From Daejeonella lutea (GTDB taxonomy: Bacteria; Bacteroidota; Bacteroidia; Sphingobacteriales; Sphingobacteriaceae), in NCBI RefSeq assembly GCF_900168015.1, contig NZ_FUYR01000002.1:1-64000 (forward strand): a stretch of DNA of 64,000 bases, in the 5' to 3' direction. Every line of letters starts with the position of its first letter. The stretch's first letter is position 1. Position numbers and translations under genes: made by a program. The notes under the pieces are model-generated. The model saw nothing but the letters and a program-made list of their open reading frames with translations. It did not search any database and had not been told where the DNA came from. Positions 9,098 through 20,400 of the stretch are shown here, in pieces.

Positions 9098-10504
9098 TTA
9101 TTTCAAAACATCCAGCATACTAAAAAGCTTTTGCCTTGCAGAAGAACTGCTTCCGCTGTAGTTATTCATCATGACGGAGAATACGAGTGGTGTACCGGTC
9201 GAACTTGTCTGATAACCGGCATAGGCGATCACATCGCTGATGCTGCCGCTTTTCATTCTCATATTATTGTACACCGGCAGGCTTTCATAATAACTGCCGA
9301 ACCAAGGCTCTTTTTTCAACGATTGCAATATCTGCGCCATCGACATCGTGGTGATCCGGTTGGCTGGTGATAAACCACTGCCGTCATAAATATTCATCGC
9401 ATCCTTATCTATCCCGAGCTTCTTGTTCCAGAAATCTTTGATCGCTTCGACTCCGTCAGGGGTGGTGGCTTCTTTTCCTTGTTTCAACGCTATGCTTTTA
9501 ACTAAATGTTCTCCATACAGATTGATGCTTTTCTGATTAAACCAATAAACTATCTTTTCAAGGGTGGGCGAAGTGTAGGTGTCCAAAATCTTTTCGGCTG
9601 ACCTTATTGGAACATTTTCTGCAACAAGCTCTCTGCCCGTTATGCTAGATTCCACACTAATGCCTCTTGCATTGAGTCTGGCTTTTAGATTATTCGCAAT
9701 GTCTGTCGCCGGATCAGGCACGGAAGCGGATATTGCCTTTTTGAGATCAATGCCATAAGTTCCGCGCAGATATATAATGTTAGCATATGGCCCTGAATAG
9801 GCGTACACATTATCACCCGTTCCGGACTTACCCGTCGTGACTTCATTTACAATTTTGAGATAGCCCATATTTGGCTCAGTCCGCACAAGTGCGGCAGGCT
9901 GACCAACAGCGCCTGAACGGAATATTAAGTCGAATTGGTTCTCCCTCCATGTAAGTGCGGAGGGACCTGCACCATAATAATTCCCCATATCCTGCCATGT
10001 CCAGCCTCCAGGCATGGTCTGAGTTCCAAACAGGCGGTCATCTGCAATAATCCGTCCTCCAATTTTCTTTATTCCTGTTTTACTCACTGCCTCAACCCAT
10101 CGTTTTAATATGACCTCACTCCTTGACTGTTCATAACGATCGCTCCCCAGGCTTGGATCGCCACTCCCTTTAATTATCAGGTCGCCGTTCAGCGTGCCAT
10201 CCGCACTAAGCGATCCGGTATAACCTAAAGTGGTTTCCCAGGTAAAGTCCTTGCCCAATAAATGATAGGCTGTCGCCGAGGTGATGGTTTTTAGTGTCGA
10301 TGCCGACGCGAGTCCCATATTTCCATTTTCAGAGAAAACAACCTCCCCTGTCTCCGCATTTAGTACTGTTAAGGATGCCGATCCAAATGCCAGCTGCTGG
10401 TCGTTGGCAAATTTTTTATAGGCATTGGCAATCCGTTGTTCAAGTGGCTGGGCCGAAACATTGCAATTACAAAGTATCAGAAAAAAACAAAGAATATTTC
10501 TCAT
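9098..10504 (-). CDS. dacB: D-alanyl-D-alanine carboxypeptidase/endopeptidase (PBP4, peptidase S13)
   Basis: Periplasmic penicillin-binding protein that trims or opens peptidoglycan cross-links. The 468-residue protein has a cleavable signal peptide (about residues 1-18, ending SAQ). The active-site tetrad SxxK is S69-T70-L71-K72 and the third motif KSG is at 418-420. The DGSGLSPANR segment around the SxN region precedes it by about 50 residues. The long insertion between the first two motifs is typical of the S13 family. It is separated from crtD by 85 bases and from glycerate kinase by 40 bases on the same strand, and shows no functional link to either. Confidence 0.92.
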   Translation of the reverse strand: MRNILCFFLILCNCNVSAQPLEQRIANAYKKFANDQQLAFGSASLTVLNAETGEVVFSENGNMGLASASTLKTITSATAYHLLGKDFTWETTLGYTGSLSADGTLNGDLIIKGSGDPSLGSDRYEQSRSEVILKRWVEAVSKTGIKKIGGRIIADDRLFGTQTMPGGWTWQDMGNYYGAGPSALTWRENQFDLIFRSGAVGQPAALVRTEPNMGYLKIVNEVTTGKSGTGDNVYAYSGPYANIIYLRGTYGIDLKKAISASVPDPATDIANNLKARLNARGISVESSITGRELVAENVPIRSAEKILDTYTSPTLEKIVYWFNQKSINLYGEHLVKSIALKQGKEATTPDGVEAIKDFWNKKLGIDKDAMNIYDGSGLSPANRITTMSMAQILQSLKKEPWFGSYYESLPVYNNMRMKSGSISDVIAYAGYQTSSTGTPLVFSVMMNNYSGSSSSARQKLFSMLDVLK

Positions 10505-10544
10505 GGAGTGGCTAAATGATTGATTCTACAAGCGTAAAATTAAT

Positions 10545-11684
10545 TCATTTGTTCTTTGATAGAGAAATTAAATTCCCAAGCAGCGTTCCGGTACGTATCA
10601 GATTTGCTTCGGTATTCGCAATTGCATCACTCAGATCTGATGGCTCATGAATGATGCATTGGAGTACATCAAATTGCTTGTTAAGTTCCGCATGGCACTC
10701 AAGTGGCACCCGCCCGGCTATGCCTACCACTGGAATACCGCATTGCTTAGCCATCACAGAAACTGCAAATGGTGCTTTGCCCTGAAGGGTTTGCTTGTCC
10801 AGGCTTCCTTCGCCCGTTATTACCAAGTTACATTTCTGCAGGCTCTGTTGGAAATCCGTTAATTCCAGAAATTGTTTTGCTCCGGCCACCAGTTCTGCAT
10901 TACAGAAAGCATATAAAGCTGCTGCGAGTCCTCCGGCCGCCCCACCATGTTTAACCTTATCCATATGCCTTTTGGTTTCTTTGTATGTCAGATCTGAGAT
11001 GGTCTGAAGTATTTTTTCAAGCTTCGGTATATCCGCATCCTTCGCCCCCTTTTGGGGACCAAATACCGCAGCTGATCCATCCAACCCTAAAAGGTATGTA
11101 TCCACATCGCAAAGTACTGTGATATTGCATAGCGAAATCCGGGCGTCAATTCTCGAAATATCAATTCCTGCAAGCCTGGATAACGCTTCGGGATGTGGTA
11201 ACAATAGCTTGCCTGCTTCATCTATAAACCTCACTCCAAGAGCAGCAAGCATTCCGGCGCCTCCATCTACTGTCGCTGAACCACCAAGGCATAGGATTAT
11301 GCCTGACACACCTTTATCCAGTGCAGCCAGGATCAATTGTCCCGTCCCAACTGACGTTGCATTGAGAGGATTCAGCTCACTCAGCTTTAAGAGCCGAATC
11401 CCAGAAGCATCTGCCGACTCGATGACAGCAGTCTTTCCCATGTCAATCAGGCCGAAAGAAGCGTTGATTTTTCTACCCAGCGGATCGTGAACTTCTACTT
11501 CGACTCTTTTTCCCTTAAACTTTTTAAGAATCAGCTCGGCTGTACCATCGCCGCCGTCTCCAACAGGGAAACATTCGGTTGTACAGGAAAGATTCGATTT
11601 CTCCAGCCCTTTCTGTACAGCCAATGAAACTTCTCCCGCAGTCAGGCTGTTTTTAAAAGCATTTGGGGCTATGAGTATGTGCAT
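10545..11684 (-). CDS. glxK: glycerate kinase (GlxK/GarK family)
   Basis: Phosphorylates D-glycerate with ATP, feeding glyoxylate or glucarate breakdown products into glycolysis; cytosolic. The length of 379 residues is typical of the type I family. It begins MHILIAPNAFKNSLTA. FPVGDGGDGTAE near 40-51, LGGSATVDGGAGMLAALG near 132, and ITGEGSLDKQTLQGKAP near 288 are the family's substrate and nucleotide loops. The isomer made (2- or 3-phosphoglycerate) is not decidable from the sequence. It is divergent from the ROK regulator across 249 bases, so the regulator is a candidate for its control, but no operator was identified. Confidence 0.93.
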   Translation of the reverse strand: MHILIAPNAFKNSLTAGEVSLAVQKGLEKSNLSCTTECFPVGDGGDGTAELILKKFKGKRVEVEVHDPLGRKINASFGLIDMGKTAVIESADASGIRLLKLSELNPLNATSVGTGQLILAALDKGVSGIILCLGGSATVDGGAGMLAALGVRFIDEAGKLLLPHPEALSRLAGIDISRIDARISLCNITVLCDVDTYLLGLDGSAAVFGPQKGAKDADIPKLEKILQTISDLTYKETKRHMDKVKHGGAAGGLAAALYAFCNAELVAGAKQFLELTDFQQSLQKCNLVITGEGSLDKQTLQGKAPFAVSVMAKQCGIPVVGIAGRVPLECHAELNKQFDVLQCIIHEPSDLSDAIANTEANLIRTGTLLGNLISLSKNK

Positions 11685-11933
11685 AATGTCTTTAAAAATT
11701 ATCGGCAGCTGAAATTAGTCAATTGCTTTGAGCAGGGAAAGATAAGGGGCAAATACTTAAACTTTAGTTGCTTCCATTATACCAAGAACTTTAGAGTTTT
11801 TTAGCTAATCAATAGCATTAACTTATCTACGAACTCCTGAGATAACAGCTCCTTCGTTTACTCCTTGCCTCAAGCCATTTGCTTCTACCAAAAAATAATA
11901 GTAAATATGTGATAACCTATGACTTAAACATTA

Positions 11934-13223
11934 ATGAAATCATTTCTCTCAGACAAGAATTATTTAGATACGCTTAGCAATATTGAAAGAAAAAAGTACT
12001 TACAAAAAGTAAGACTTGTAAAGCTGCTTCATGCAGAAGGCGCCAAATCCAATGCCGACATTTACCGTATTTTAAATATCAGCTCCCCAACTTCGCTAAT
12101 CCTCATCAATGAACTGCTTTGTGAAGGTGTGATTGAGAAAAAAGGTAAAGGCCGTTCGATCGGAGGGCGCAAGCCTGAACTTTATAGCCTGCAGGATGAG
12201 ACTTTCTATGTCCTCTGCATTGGGATGGAGCGATTCACCACAGAGATAGCTATCCTCGATAATAATAACAACAATATTTCAGGCACACATAAATTCACCC
12301 TCCGGATGACCAAGGACAAATCGGCAGTCAGCCAATTATACGATTTAGCCAACAGTGTTATCCTTACATCCGGTATAAACACCAAAAAATTTGTGGGTGT
12401 TGGCCTAAGCATGCCAGGGATGATTAATAGCAATGCTGGTAAAAATTACACCTACTTGTTTTCTGGCGATGATTCTAAATCTTTACAGGACAGCCTGGAG
12501 GAACTCTTCAAAAAACCTGTATATATCCAGAACGACGTGAAAACCAATGCTCTCGCAGAATTCAGGTTCGGCAGGGCATCTGGCAGTAAGGATGTACTTG
12601 TACTTCTTATGGACTGGGGCATCGGACTAGGGATCATCATGGATGGCAAGCTCCAGGGAGGAATTTCTGGATTATCCGGCGAGATGGGCCATATGCCCTT
12701 TGTTACCGATGGAGAACTGTGCTATTGCGGCAGGCGCGGCTGTCTGGAAACAGTCGCCTCGGGACATGCGCTTGCACGTATGGCAAAACAGGGCATCCAA
12801 TCTGGTGAAACGTCGATGCTAAACTCCCTGTCAGCAGATGAACTCGAGCATATCGAACCGTATATTATTATTGAGGCGGCCAATAAAGGCGACCAATATG
12901 CCATCAATATTCTATCGGACATTGGCCAGAACCTGGGCAAGGCACTAGCTACGCTAATTCAGTTGTTTAACCCTGCGCTGATAATACTAAGCGGTAAATT
13001 GGCCGAAGCGAAACAGCACATTACAACTCCGATAAAACACTCCATTAATTCATACTGCAATCCGCGGATGCGGGAAAACACTGAGGTGGTACTTTCTGAG
13101 CTGGAAATTGACGCCAGCCTACAGGTGTCCGCAAGTATCGTACTGGAGAATATCTTCGAAAAGCAGATCGAGCTGGCAAGCTACCGATCGGCCGTTTCAC
13201 TTTCTTACAGCAGGGCGAGTTAA
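11934..13223 (+). CDS. ROK-family transcriptional repressor (NagC/XylR type)
   Basis: A 429-residue regulator. An N-terminal winged-helix DNA-binding region (about 20-85) has the helix NADIYRILNISSPTSLILINELL. A sugar-kinase-like ROK domain follows, with VLLMDWGIGLGIIMDG near 225 and the zinc motif GHMPFVTDG then CYCGRRGCLE near 250-272. Family members bind DNA in the absence of a sugar ligand and are released by it. The effector is unknown. It is divergent from glycerate kinase, with 249 bases between them that could hold shared control sites. A strong bidirectional terminator starts at its stop codon. Confidence 0.88.
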   Translation: MKSFLSDKNYLDTLSNIERKKYLQKVRLVKLLHAEGAKSNADIYRILNISSPTSLILINELLCEGVIEKKGKGRSIGGRKPELYSLQDETFYVLCIGMERFTTEIAILDNNNNNISGTHKFTLRMTKDKSAVSQLYDLANSVILTSGINTKKFVGVGLSMPGMINSNAGKNYTYLFSGDDSKSLQDSLEELFKKPVYIQNDVKTNALAEFRFGRASGSKDVLVLLMDWGIGLGIIMDGKLQGGISGLSGEMGHMPFVTDGELCYCGRRGCLETVASGHALARMAKQGIQSGETSMLNSLSADELEHIEPYIIIEAANKGDQYAINILSDIGQNLGKALATLIQLFNPALIILSGKLAEAKQHITTPIKHSINSYCNPRMRENTEVVLSELEIDASLQVSASIVLENIFEKQIELASYRSAVSLSYSRAS

Positions 13224-13262
13224 CAAAAAAAGCCTGTCTTTTCAGACAGGCTTTTTTTGTTA
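13222..13262. terminator. bidirectional rho-independent terminator between the ROK regulator and asd
   Basis: A perfect stem AGCCTGTC/GACAGGCT with a TTTTCA-type loop, flanked by A-runs on the left and T-runs on the right, so both strands give a stem followed by a U-tract. It lies directly after the ROK stop and just before the convergent asd stop and can serve both genes. Confidence 0.92.
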
Positions 13263-13280
13263 CGCAATAATTATCAAGGA

Positions 13281-14270
13281 CTAGATTAACTTCTTCCCCA
13301 TCAGATATTCGGCAATCTGAACTGCATTGGTTGCAGCACCCTTTCGTAGATTATCTGCCACGATCCACAGGTTCAGGGTTTTATCCTGTGATTCATCGCG
13401 CCTGATACGACCGACAAACACCTCATCTTTTTCATGAGCGTCCATAGGCATTGGGTATTTTAAATTAGCAGGATCATCAACTACAATGATACCTTCTTCT
13501 TTTTCGAGGATCGCACGAACTTCGTCCAGGTCAAACTCATTCTCGAATTCAATATTAACGGATTCAGAATGGCCTCCCATTACCGGAATCCGTACAGTCG
13601 TTGCTGTAACGCGAATGGAGTCGTCGCCCATGATCTTTTTAGTTTCAAGGATCATCTTCATCTCTTCCTTCGTATAACCGTTAGCAGTGAACACATCGAT
13701 CTGCGGGATCACATTCAGGTCGATCGGGTAAGCATACGCCATTTCACCAGAAATTCCCTTCCGCTCGTTCATCATCTGGTCCACAGCCTTCACCCCTGTA
13801 CCAGTTACCGACTGGTAAGTTGAAACAACCACTCGTTTGATCTTATATTTTTCATGCAGCGGCTTTAAAACCACCACCATTTGTATGGTCGAACAATTTG
13901 GATTAGCAATGATTTTATCATTTGCGGTAAGTACATTGGCATTTACCTCAGGAACGACCAACTTTTTTTCCGGGTCCATTCTCCACGCCGAAGAATTATC
14001 AATGACTGTTGTTCCTGCTGCGGCAAAACGCGGTGCTGACTCCAGGGACGTACTTCCGCCTGCCGAAAAAAGCGCCACATCCGGCTTCATCGCAATGGCA
14101 TCATCCATCGTCACAACAGTGTACTTCTTTCCCTTGAATTCGATCTGTTTACCAGCACTCTTGGCTGAGGCTACCGGGATCAATTCACTTACTGGGAAAT
14201 TGCGCTCTGCTAAAACTTTTAACATCACCGAACCTACAAGGCCGGTAGCGCCTACTACTGCGACTTTCAT
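13281..14270 (-). CDS. asd: aspartate-semialdehyde dehydrogenase
   Basis: Reduces aspartyl phosphate to aspartate semialdehyde with NADPH, the branch point for lysine/diaminopimelate, threonine and methionine. At 329 residues it is normal length. The start MKVAVVGATGLVGSVML is the Rossmann motif. SAGGSTS is at 69-75 and the catalytic cysteine is Cys126 in NPNCSTIQM. The catalytic-histidine region VMGGHSESV is near 233. It is monocistronic, convergent with the ROK gene over a terminator and divergent from the giant secreted protein gene. Confidence 0.96.
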   Translation of the reverse strand: MKVAVVGATGLVGSVMLKVLAERNFPVSELIPVASAKSAGKQIEFKGKKYTVVTMDDAIAMKPDVALFSAGGSTSLESAPRFAAAGTTVIDNSSAWRMDPEKKLVVPEVNANVLTANDKIIANPNCSTIQMVVVLKPLHEKYKIKRVVVSTYQSVTGTGVKAVDQMMNERKGISGEMAYAYPIDLNVIPQIDVFTANGYTKEEMKMILETKKIMGDDSIRVTATTVRIPVMGGHSESVNIEFENEFDLDEVRAILEKEEGIIVVDDPANLKYPMPMDAHEKDEVFVGRIRRDESQDKTLNLWIVADNLRKGAATNAVQIAEYLMGKKLI

Positions 14271-14481
14271 TGTTTATTTCTTCTAATAATTGTTAATACT
14301 GTTTAATTAAAGCAAATATGCGAAAATTTCAGGGGTTTCGGAGTGAATTTGATTGAGATAACGGCACTGCCCGGCATTCAGAAATCTACTTTTACCCAAA
14401 ATACAAAATATAACGCCTTAAACTAATTGCATTGTGTACATGAAACCACTTTTGTGACTTTTACGGTCTACCCTAGACTGG

Positions 14482-17400
14482 ATGAAAAAAGTTTTGATCA
14501 TTTTCCTGCTGTTCTTTACAAGTAAACTGCATGCGCAACTTACCGATGACTTTAACGATGGGAATTTTACAGGCAACCCCGCATGGACTGGAAGCAATGG
14601 AGGCGGGGATTTCGTGGTAATCGATAACAAGCTACGCTCAAATTCAAGTAATGCTAATTCTAGTTTTTATCTCTCTACTGAGAACTTGCTAGCAATAAAC
14701 GTTCAATGGGAATTTTGGGTAAATCTTCAATTCAGCACTTCAGGTTCTAACTATATGGATATTTATGTTGTATCCGACAAGGCCGACTTAAAATCAAGCC
14801 TGATAAACGGCTACTTTATACGAATAGGAAACACCGATGATGAGATAAGCCTTTACAAACGTACAGGAGCTGCCAATGCAATCGTGAAAATAATTGACGG
14901 GGCAAATGGTTCTGTTGGTTCATCAAATAACACTATAAAAATCAAATTAAAGCGTGATCATTCAGGGACTTTCACATTGGATCGGGAAATTGTGGGCGCT
15001 GGCTCCTCTTATATAACTGAAGGGAATGTGATTGATATTTCTCATACGACCGCTTCCCATTTTGGTATTCTTGTTCAACAGTCGACATCCTCTTTTTTCC
15101 AAAAGCATTTCATTGATAATGTTCTGATCGTACCAATCACGACAGATACAAGTCCACCTTTCGTAACGACTGTCTCAAATATTGATTCAAACACGGTAGA
15201 AATTCTGTTCAATGAACCCATGGATACTGTTAGTGTTAAAACACCGTATAATTACCTCTTGAACAATAATTCCGGATCGATTCTTAATATCAAGACAACG
15301 AACGACCCCGCCAAGTTTATTTTAAATCTTACCAAAACCTTAGAAAGCGGATCACATCTCCTGGCGGTGACAAATGTTAAAGACAGGAATGGAAACCTTA
15401 TAGGCCACAACAACTTTGGATCCTTTACCTACATCAAACCTTATTTCGTTAGATATGGAGATATTGTTATAAATGAAATATTCGCCGACCCTAGCCCACA
15501 AATCGATCTCCCTTCGGTCGAATTTGTTGAGCTTCGCAACACCAGCAGCCAAAAGCTATCGTTGAAAAACTGGAAATTTACCGACTCCGGAGGTAGTAGT
15601 ACACTTGGGGAGATTCAAATAGAGCCTGATTCTTTCGTGATTCTCTGCGCTAAAGCAGATACAGCCGATTACAAATCGTTCGGTAACGTTATCGGCTTAT
15701 CTCCGTGGCCGACGTTAAATAATTCGGGTGAAATATTAAAACTTTTAAGCCCGGAAAATCGAATTATTGATTCAGTGCGTTACTCTGACACATGGTATAG
15801 AAATTCATTAAAAAAACTGGGAGGCTGGACCTTAGAACGCAGAGATCCCGTATCAAAATGTGAAAGCCGCTTTAATTGGTTTGCGTCAACAGATTCTTCC
15901 GGTGGAACTCCTGGGAGAGAAAACTCCATTCATATTGAAGGATACGATTTGATGCCGCTTATTGCGGATAGTATCAAGCAAACTTCTGACACATCCATTT
16001 CGATCAAATTTAACAAGCATCTTGACGCGGCTGCATTAATTCCAGCCAATTTTAAATTAATTCCAAATAATTCTACGGTTAAAAAAATAACTGCTGACAT
16101 TGATTTAAAAACAGTGCAGCTAACCTATGATAAAAACTTAGAAGCCGGAATTGAATATCAGCTGCAAATCTTCAATCTAAAAGATTGCGGAGGAAAGCTT
16201 ATTGGCAGTCCGCAGGAAGGCTTAAAATTTAAAACAATAAAGACCTCGCCAATCATCGAACCTGCTGATACTGCGAATCTGATCATTTCAGAAATATTTG
16301 CAGATCCATCCCCGGAAGTTCACCTGCCTTTAGCAGAGTTTATTGAACTCCATAACCCTACAAAAGACACCGTCGACCTCGATAAATGGACCCTCAGCGA
16401 TCCGACGACAATGGCAATGATTCGGGGACAAAAGATTTTACCTCAGGAATTTATCATTATTTGTCCTATCGCAGATACTGTACAATATAAATCATATGGT
16501 AGAACTATAGGCGTCAGTCCCTGGCCCTCCTTGAATAACAATTCCGATCAGATTATTCTTAGGAGCTCAAAAAACAGAATCGTCGATTCTGTCGGATACT
16601 CTGATATGTGGTATAAAAACGTCTCAAAAAAAGCAGGTGGCTGGAGCATGGAAAAAGTTGACTTAAAATCTGTTTGCGAAGATTTCTTTAACTGGACAGC
16701 GTCGATAGATACCAACGGTGGAACGCCCGGAAAACCGAATTCAGTTAACATTTCGAACTATGACGGCATCAAACTTAAAGTTGACAGTGTTAAACTTACG
16801 TCTGACACCACCGTGAAACTTTATTTCAACAAACATCTGAACGGTGCTACTTTAATCCCGGTAAATTTTCAGTTAACACCTGAAAACCCATTGAGAAAAA
16901 TTACTTCTGATATTCAAGTTAAAGAAATCACTCTAAGTTATTATAAGCGATTTGAAAGTGGAACTAATTATCAAATCACTATATCGGGGATAAAAGATTG
17001 CAGTGGGAATTTAATTTTTCAACAAACACCACTGAGCTTTAAAACCAAGCCGCCTCAGCCACCTGTCTTTGTGAAACCTGATACTGCCATGTTGGTTATA
17101 AGTGAAATTTTTGCCGACCCCTCACCGGAAGTTCACCTGCCTTTGGCTGAGTTTATTGAAATCCACAATCCCTCAAAAGATACTATTGATCTGGATAAAT
17201 GGACCCTCAGCGATCCGGCGACAATGGCTACGATTAGGGGACAAAAAATTCAACCTCTGGAATATATTATTCTCTGTCCCATAGCAGATACTGTTCACTA
17301 CAAATTATACGGTAGAACAATTGGCCTCAATCCATGGCCGTCATTGAACAACGCCGCGGATCTAATTAGTCTGAAGAGTTTCAAGAATAGAACTGTCGAT

Positions 17401-20400
17401 TCTATAGCCTATTCCGATGCATGGTATAAAAACATCTCAAAAAAAGCAGGTGGCTGGAGCATGGAAAAAGTTGACTTGAAATCTGTTTGCGAAGATTTCT
17501 TTAACTGGACAGCGTCGATAGATACCAACGGTGGAACGCCCGGAAAACCGAATTCAGTTAACATTTCGAACTATGACGGCATCAAACTTAAAGTTGACAG
17601 TGTTAAACTTACGTCTGACACCACCGTGAAACTTTATTTCAACAAACATCTGAACAGTGCTACTTTAATCCCGGTTCATTTTCAGTTAACACCTGAAAAT
17701 CCATTGAGAAAAATTACTTCTGATATTCAAGTTAAAGAAATCACTCTAAGTTATTCTAAACGATTTGAAAGTGGAACCAATTATCAAATCACTATATCGG
17801 GGATAAAAGATTGCAGTGGGAATTTAATTTTTCAACAAACACCACTGAGCTTTAAGACCAAGCCGCCTCAGCCACCTGTCTTTGTGAAACCTGATACTGC
17901 CATGTTAGTTATAAGCGAAATTTTTGCCGACCCCTCACCGGAAGTTCACCTGCCTTTAGCAGAATTTATTGAAATCCATAACCCTACAAAAGACACCGTC
18001 GACCTGGATAAATGGACTCTCAGCGATCCGACGACAATGGCAATGATCCGGGGACAAAAGATTTTACCTCAGGAATTTATCATTATTTGTCCTATCGCAG
18101 ATACTGTTCAATATAAACCATATGGTAGAACAATAGGTCTTACTCCCTGGCCCTCTTTGAACAACAATACCGATCAGATTATTCTTAGGAGCTTCAAAAA
18201 CAGGATCGTCGACTCTGTCGGATATTCTGATATGTGGTACAGGAACATCAATAAAAAAGCTGGAGGATGGAGTATTGAAAAGATTGACTTGAAATCAATT
18301 TGCGAAGATTTCTTTAACTGGACTGCCGCAACTGACACCAACGGAGGAACACCAGGAAAAAGAAATTCTGTAAATATTTTAGGATATGATGTTATCCCAT
18401 TAAGAATAGACAGTATAAAATTAACGACCGACAGCACTCTAAAACTGACGTTTAATAAACATATGAACACCGCCACGTTTGTGGCGGAGAACTTCAATTT
18501 AAACCCGACAAATGGCAAAATAATGAAAATAACCACGGATAATTTTGCAAAGGAAGTAACCTTGACCTACAATAAAAGAATCCCGGCATCATCTGAATTT
18601 CAGCTGTTTCTGTCAAACCTCAAAGATTGCAGTGGTAATCTAATTGATCCTCACTCCATTCTTAAATTTAAAACACCACCGCCGCCTCCAGTAGCTAAAA
18701 TACCGAACGATACCGCTAGGATTTTGATAACGGAAATTTTTGCCGATCCCTCACCGGAAGTAAATCTGCCTCTCGCTGAATTCATTGAAATTTACAATCC
18801 ATCCGCAGACACAGTAAATTTGGATAGATGGATAATAAGTGACCCAACTACAAAGGCGCTAATTCGTCAACAGAAAATATTGCCCGGCGAATATGTAATA
18901 CTTTGCCCCATGGCAGATACGACTTTTTATAAACCTTACGGTAAAACGATTGGGCTAAGTCCCTGGCCATCTTTGAATAACGCTGCTGATCAGATTTGTT
19001 TTAGAAGTTTCAAGAACAGGCTGGTAGATTCCGTGGCATATTCTGATAAATGGTATAGGGATCGAACCAAGAAAAATGGTGGTTGGTCGCTAGAAAGAGT
19101 CAATTTGAGCGACAATAGCTGCGGGTTTTACAATTGGGCTTCGTCAACAGACAAGTCGGGTGGAACACCCGGTCGCAAAAACAGTGGGAATATAAATTAC
19201 AGACTACGGGAAATTGAAATTAACTCGCTGCTTCGGTTGTCGGACAGTACTGTAGCAATATATCTGAGTTCGATTCCGGACACGGCATATTTAAAATTAG
19301 CTAATTTCACGATCAATAACAACATCGGCAGTGCAACCGCCATACATATTGAAGATGATTACAAAACCATTCATCTAACGTATGCATCAAAGTTTCAGGA
19401 AGGAGTTACTTATATTTTAAAAGCTGATTCTCTTTTTTCATGTAATGGGTACAATGCCAATATCCCTGCACGTCAGGTCTCCTTTACCATCCCGGTTGTT
19501 CCTGAATTGGAGTACCCTATTGTCATAAATGAAATATTCGCTGACCCATCACCGCAAGTTGGCCTCCCGGAGACAGAATTCATCGAACTCTATAATCCTA
19601 CAGATAAAACAGTAAGTTTAAAAGGAATGATTTATGGTGACGAGACTTCTCAATATCGATTCACCCATGGAGAAATCCCCGCCTTATCCTATTTAATACT
19701 AACCCCGGAAAAGGATACGATAAATTTTATCGCATTCGGTAAAGTAATGGGAATACCAGGATGGCCAAATCTGGCGAATGATAAGGATGTGCTAATTCTT
19801 AAAAGCAATAAAGGCAGGGAACTTCAAAGAGTAGCTTACAACGCGTCATGGTATAAGGACACTGCAAAAAAATCAGGCGGTTATTCATTAGAGATGATAA
19901 ACCATATGTCAATATGTAAAGATTCTCAAAATTGGTCAGCGAGTCGGGACCCGCTAGGCGGAACTCCGGGACGACCTAACTCCGTCTATAACAATACGTC
20001 ATCAGAATCGCTGAAATTAATAAATGTCGTGATGATGGACAGTCTTAGCATCTTACTAACGTTCAGCAAGCCGATCGATAGTTTGTCGGCTTCATTCCCT
20101 AATAAATATCACGTTAATAACGGCGCAGGAATTCCTGAATTCATTTTCCCCCTTTCCCCGACCTTCGAAAAGGTTTTAATTAAATTTAGCAAGCCGTTAG
20201 CGAGAGGACACGTCTACAAAATAACGGCAATAGATCTAACAGACTGTGCCGGTTCCACAATTCAGGCAAGTTCCGGCTCAATGGAATTTTTCCTGGCAAA
20301 TAAAATTGTGAAGGATGCAATTTTAGTAAATGAGATCCTGTTTAATCCAAGATCAGGAGGGGTTGATTTTGTTGAAATCTATAATAACACTAAGCATACA

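Noticed and set aside
16250-18690. Insertion sequence or assembly duplication
   Set aside because: The reading frame stays open through all units and copies differ at scattered positions, so it is a protein repeat, not a mobile element or simple assembly error.
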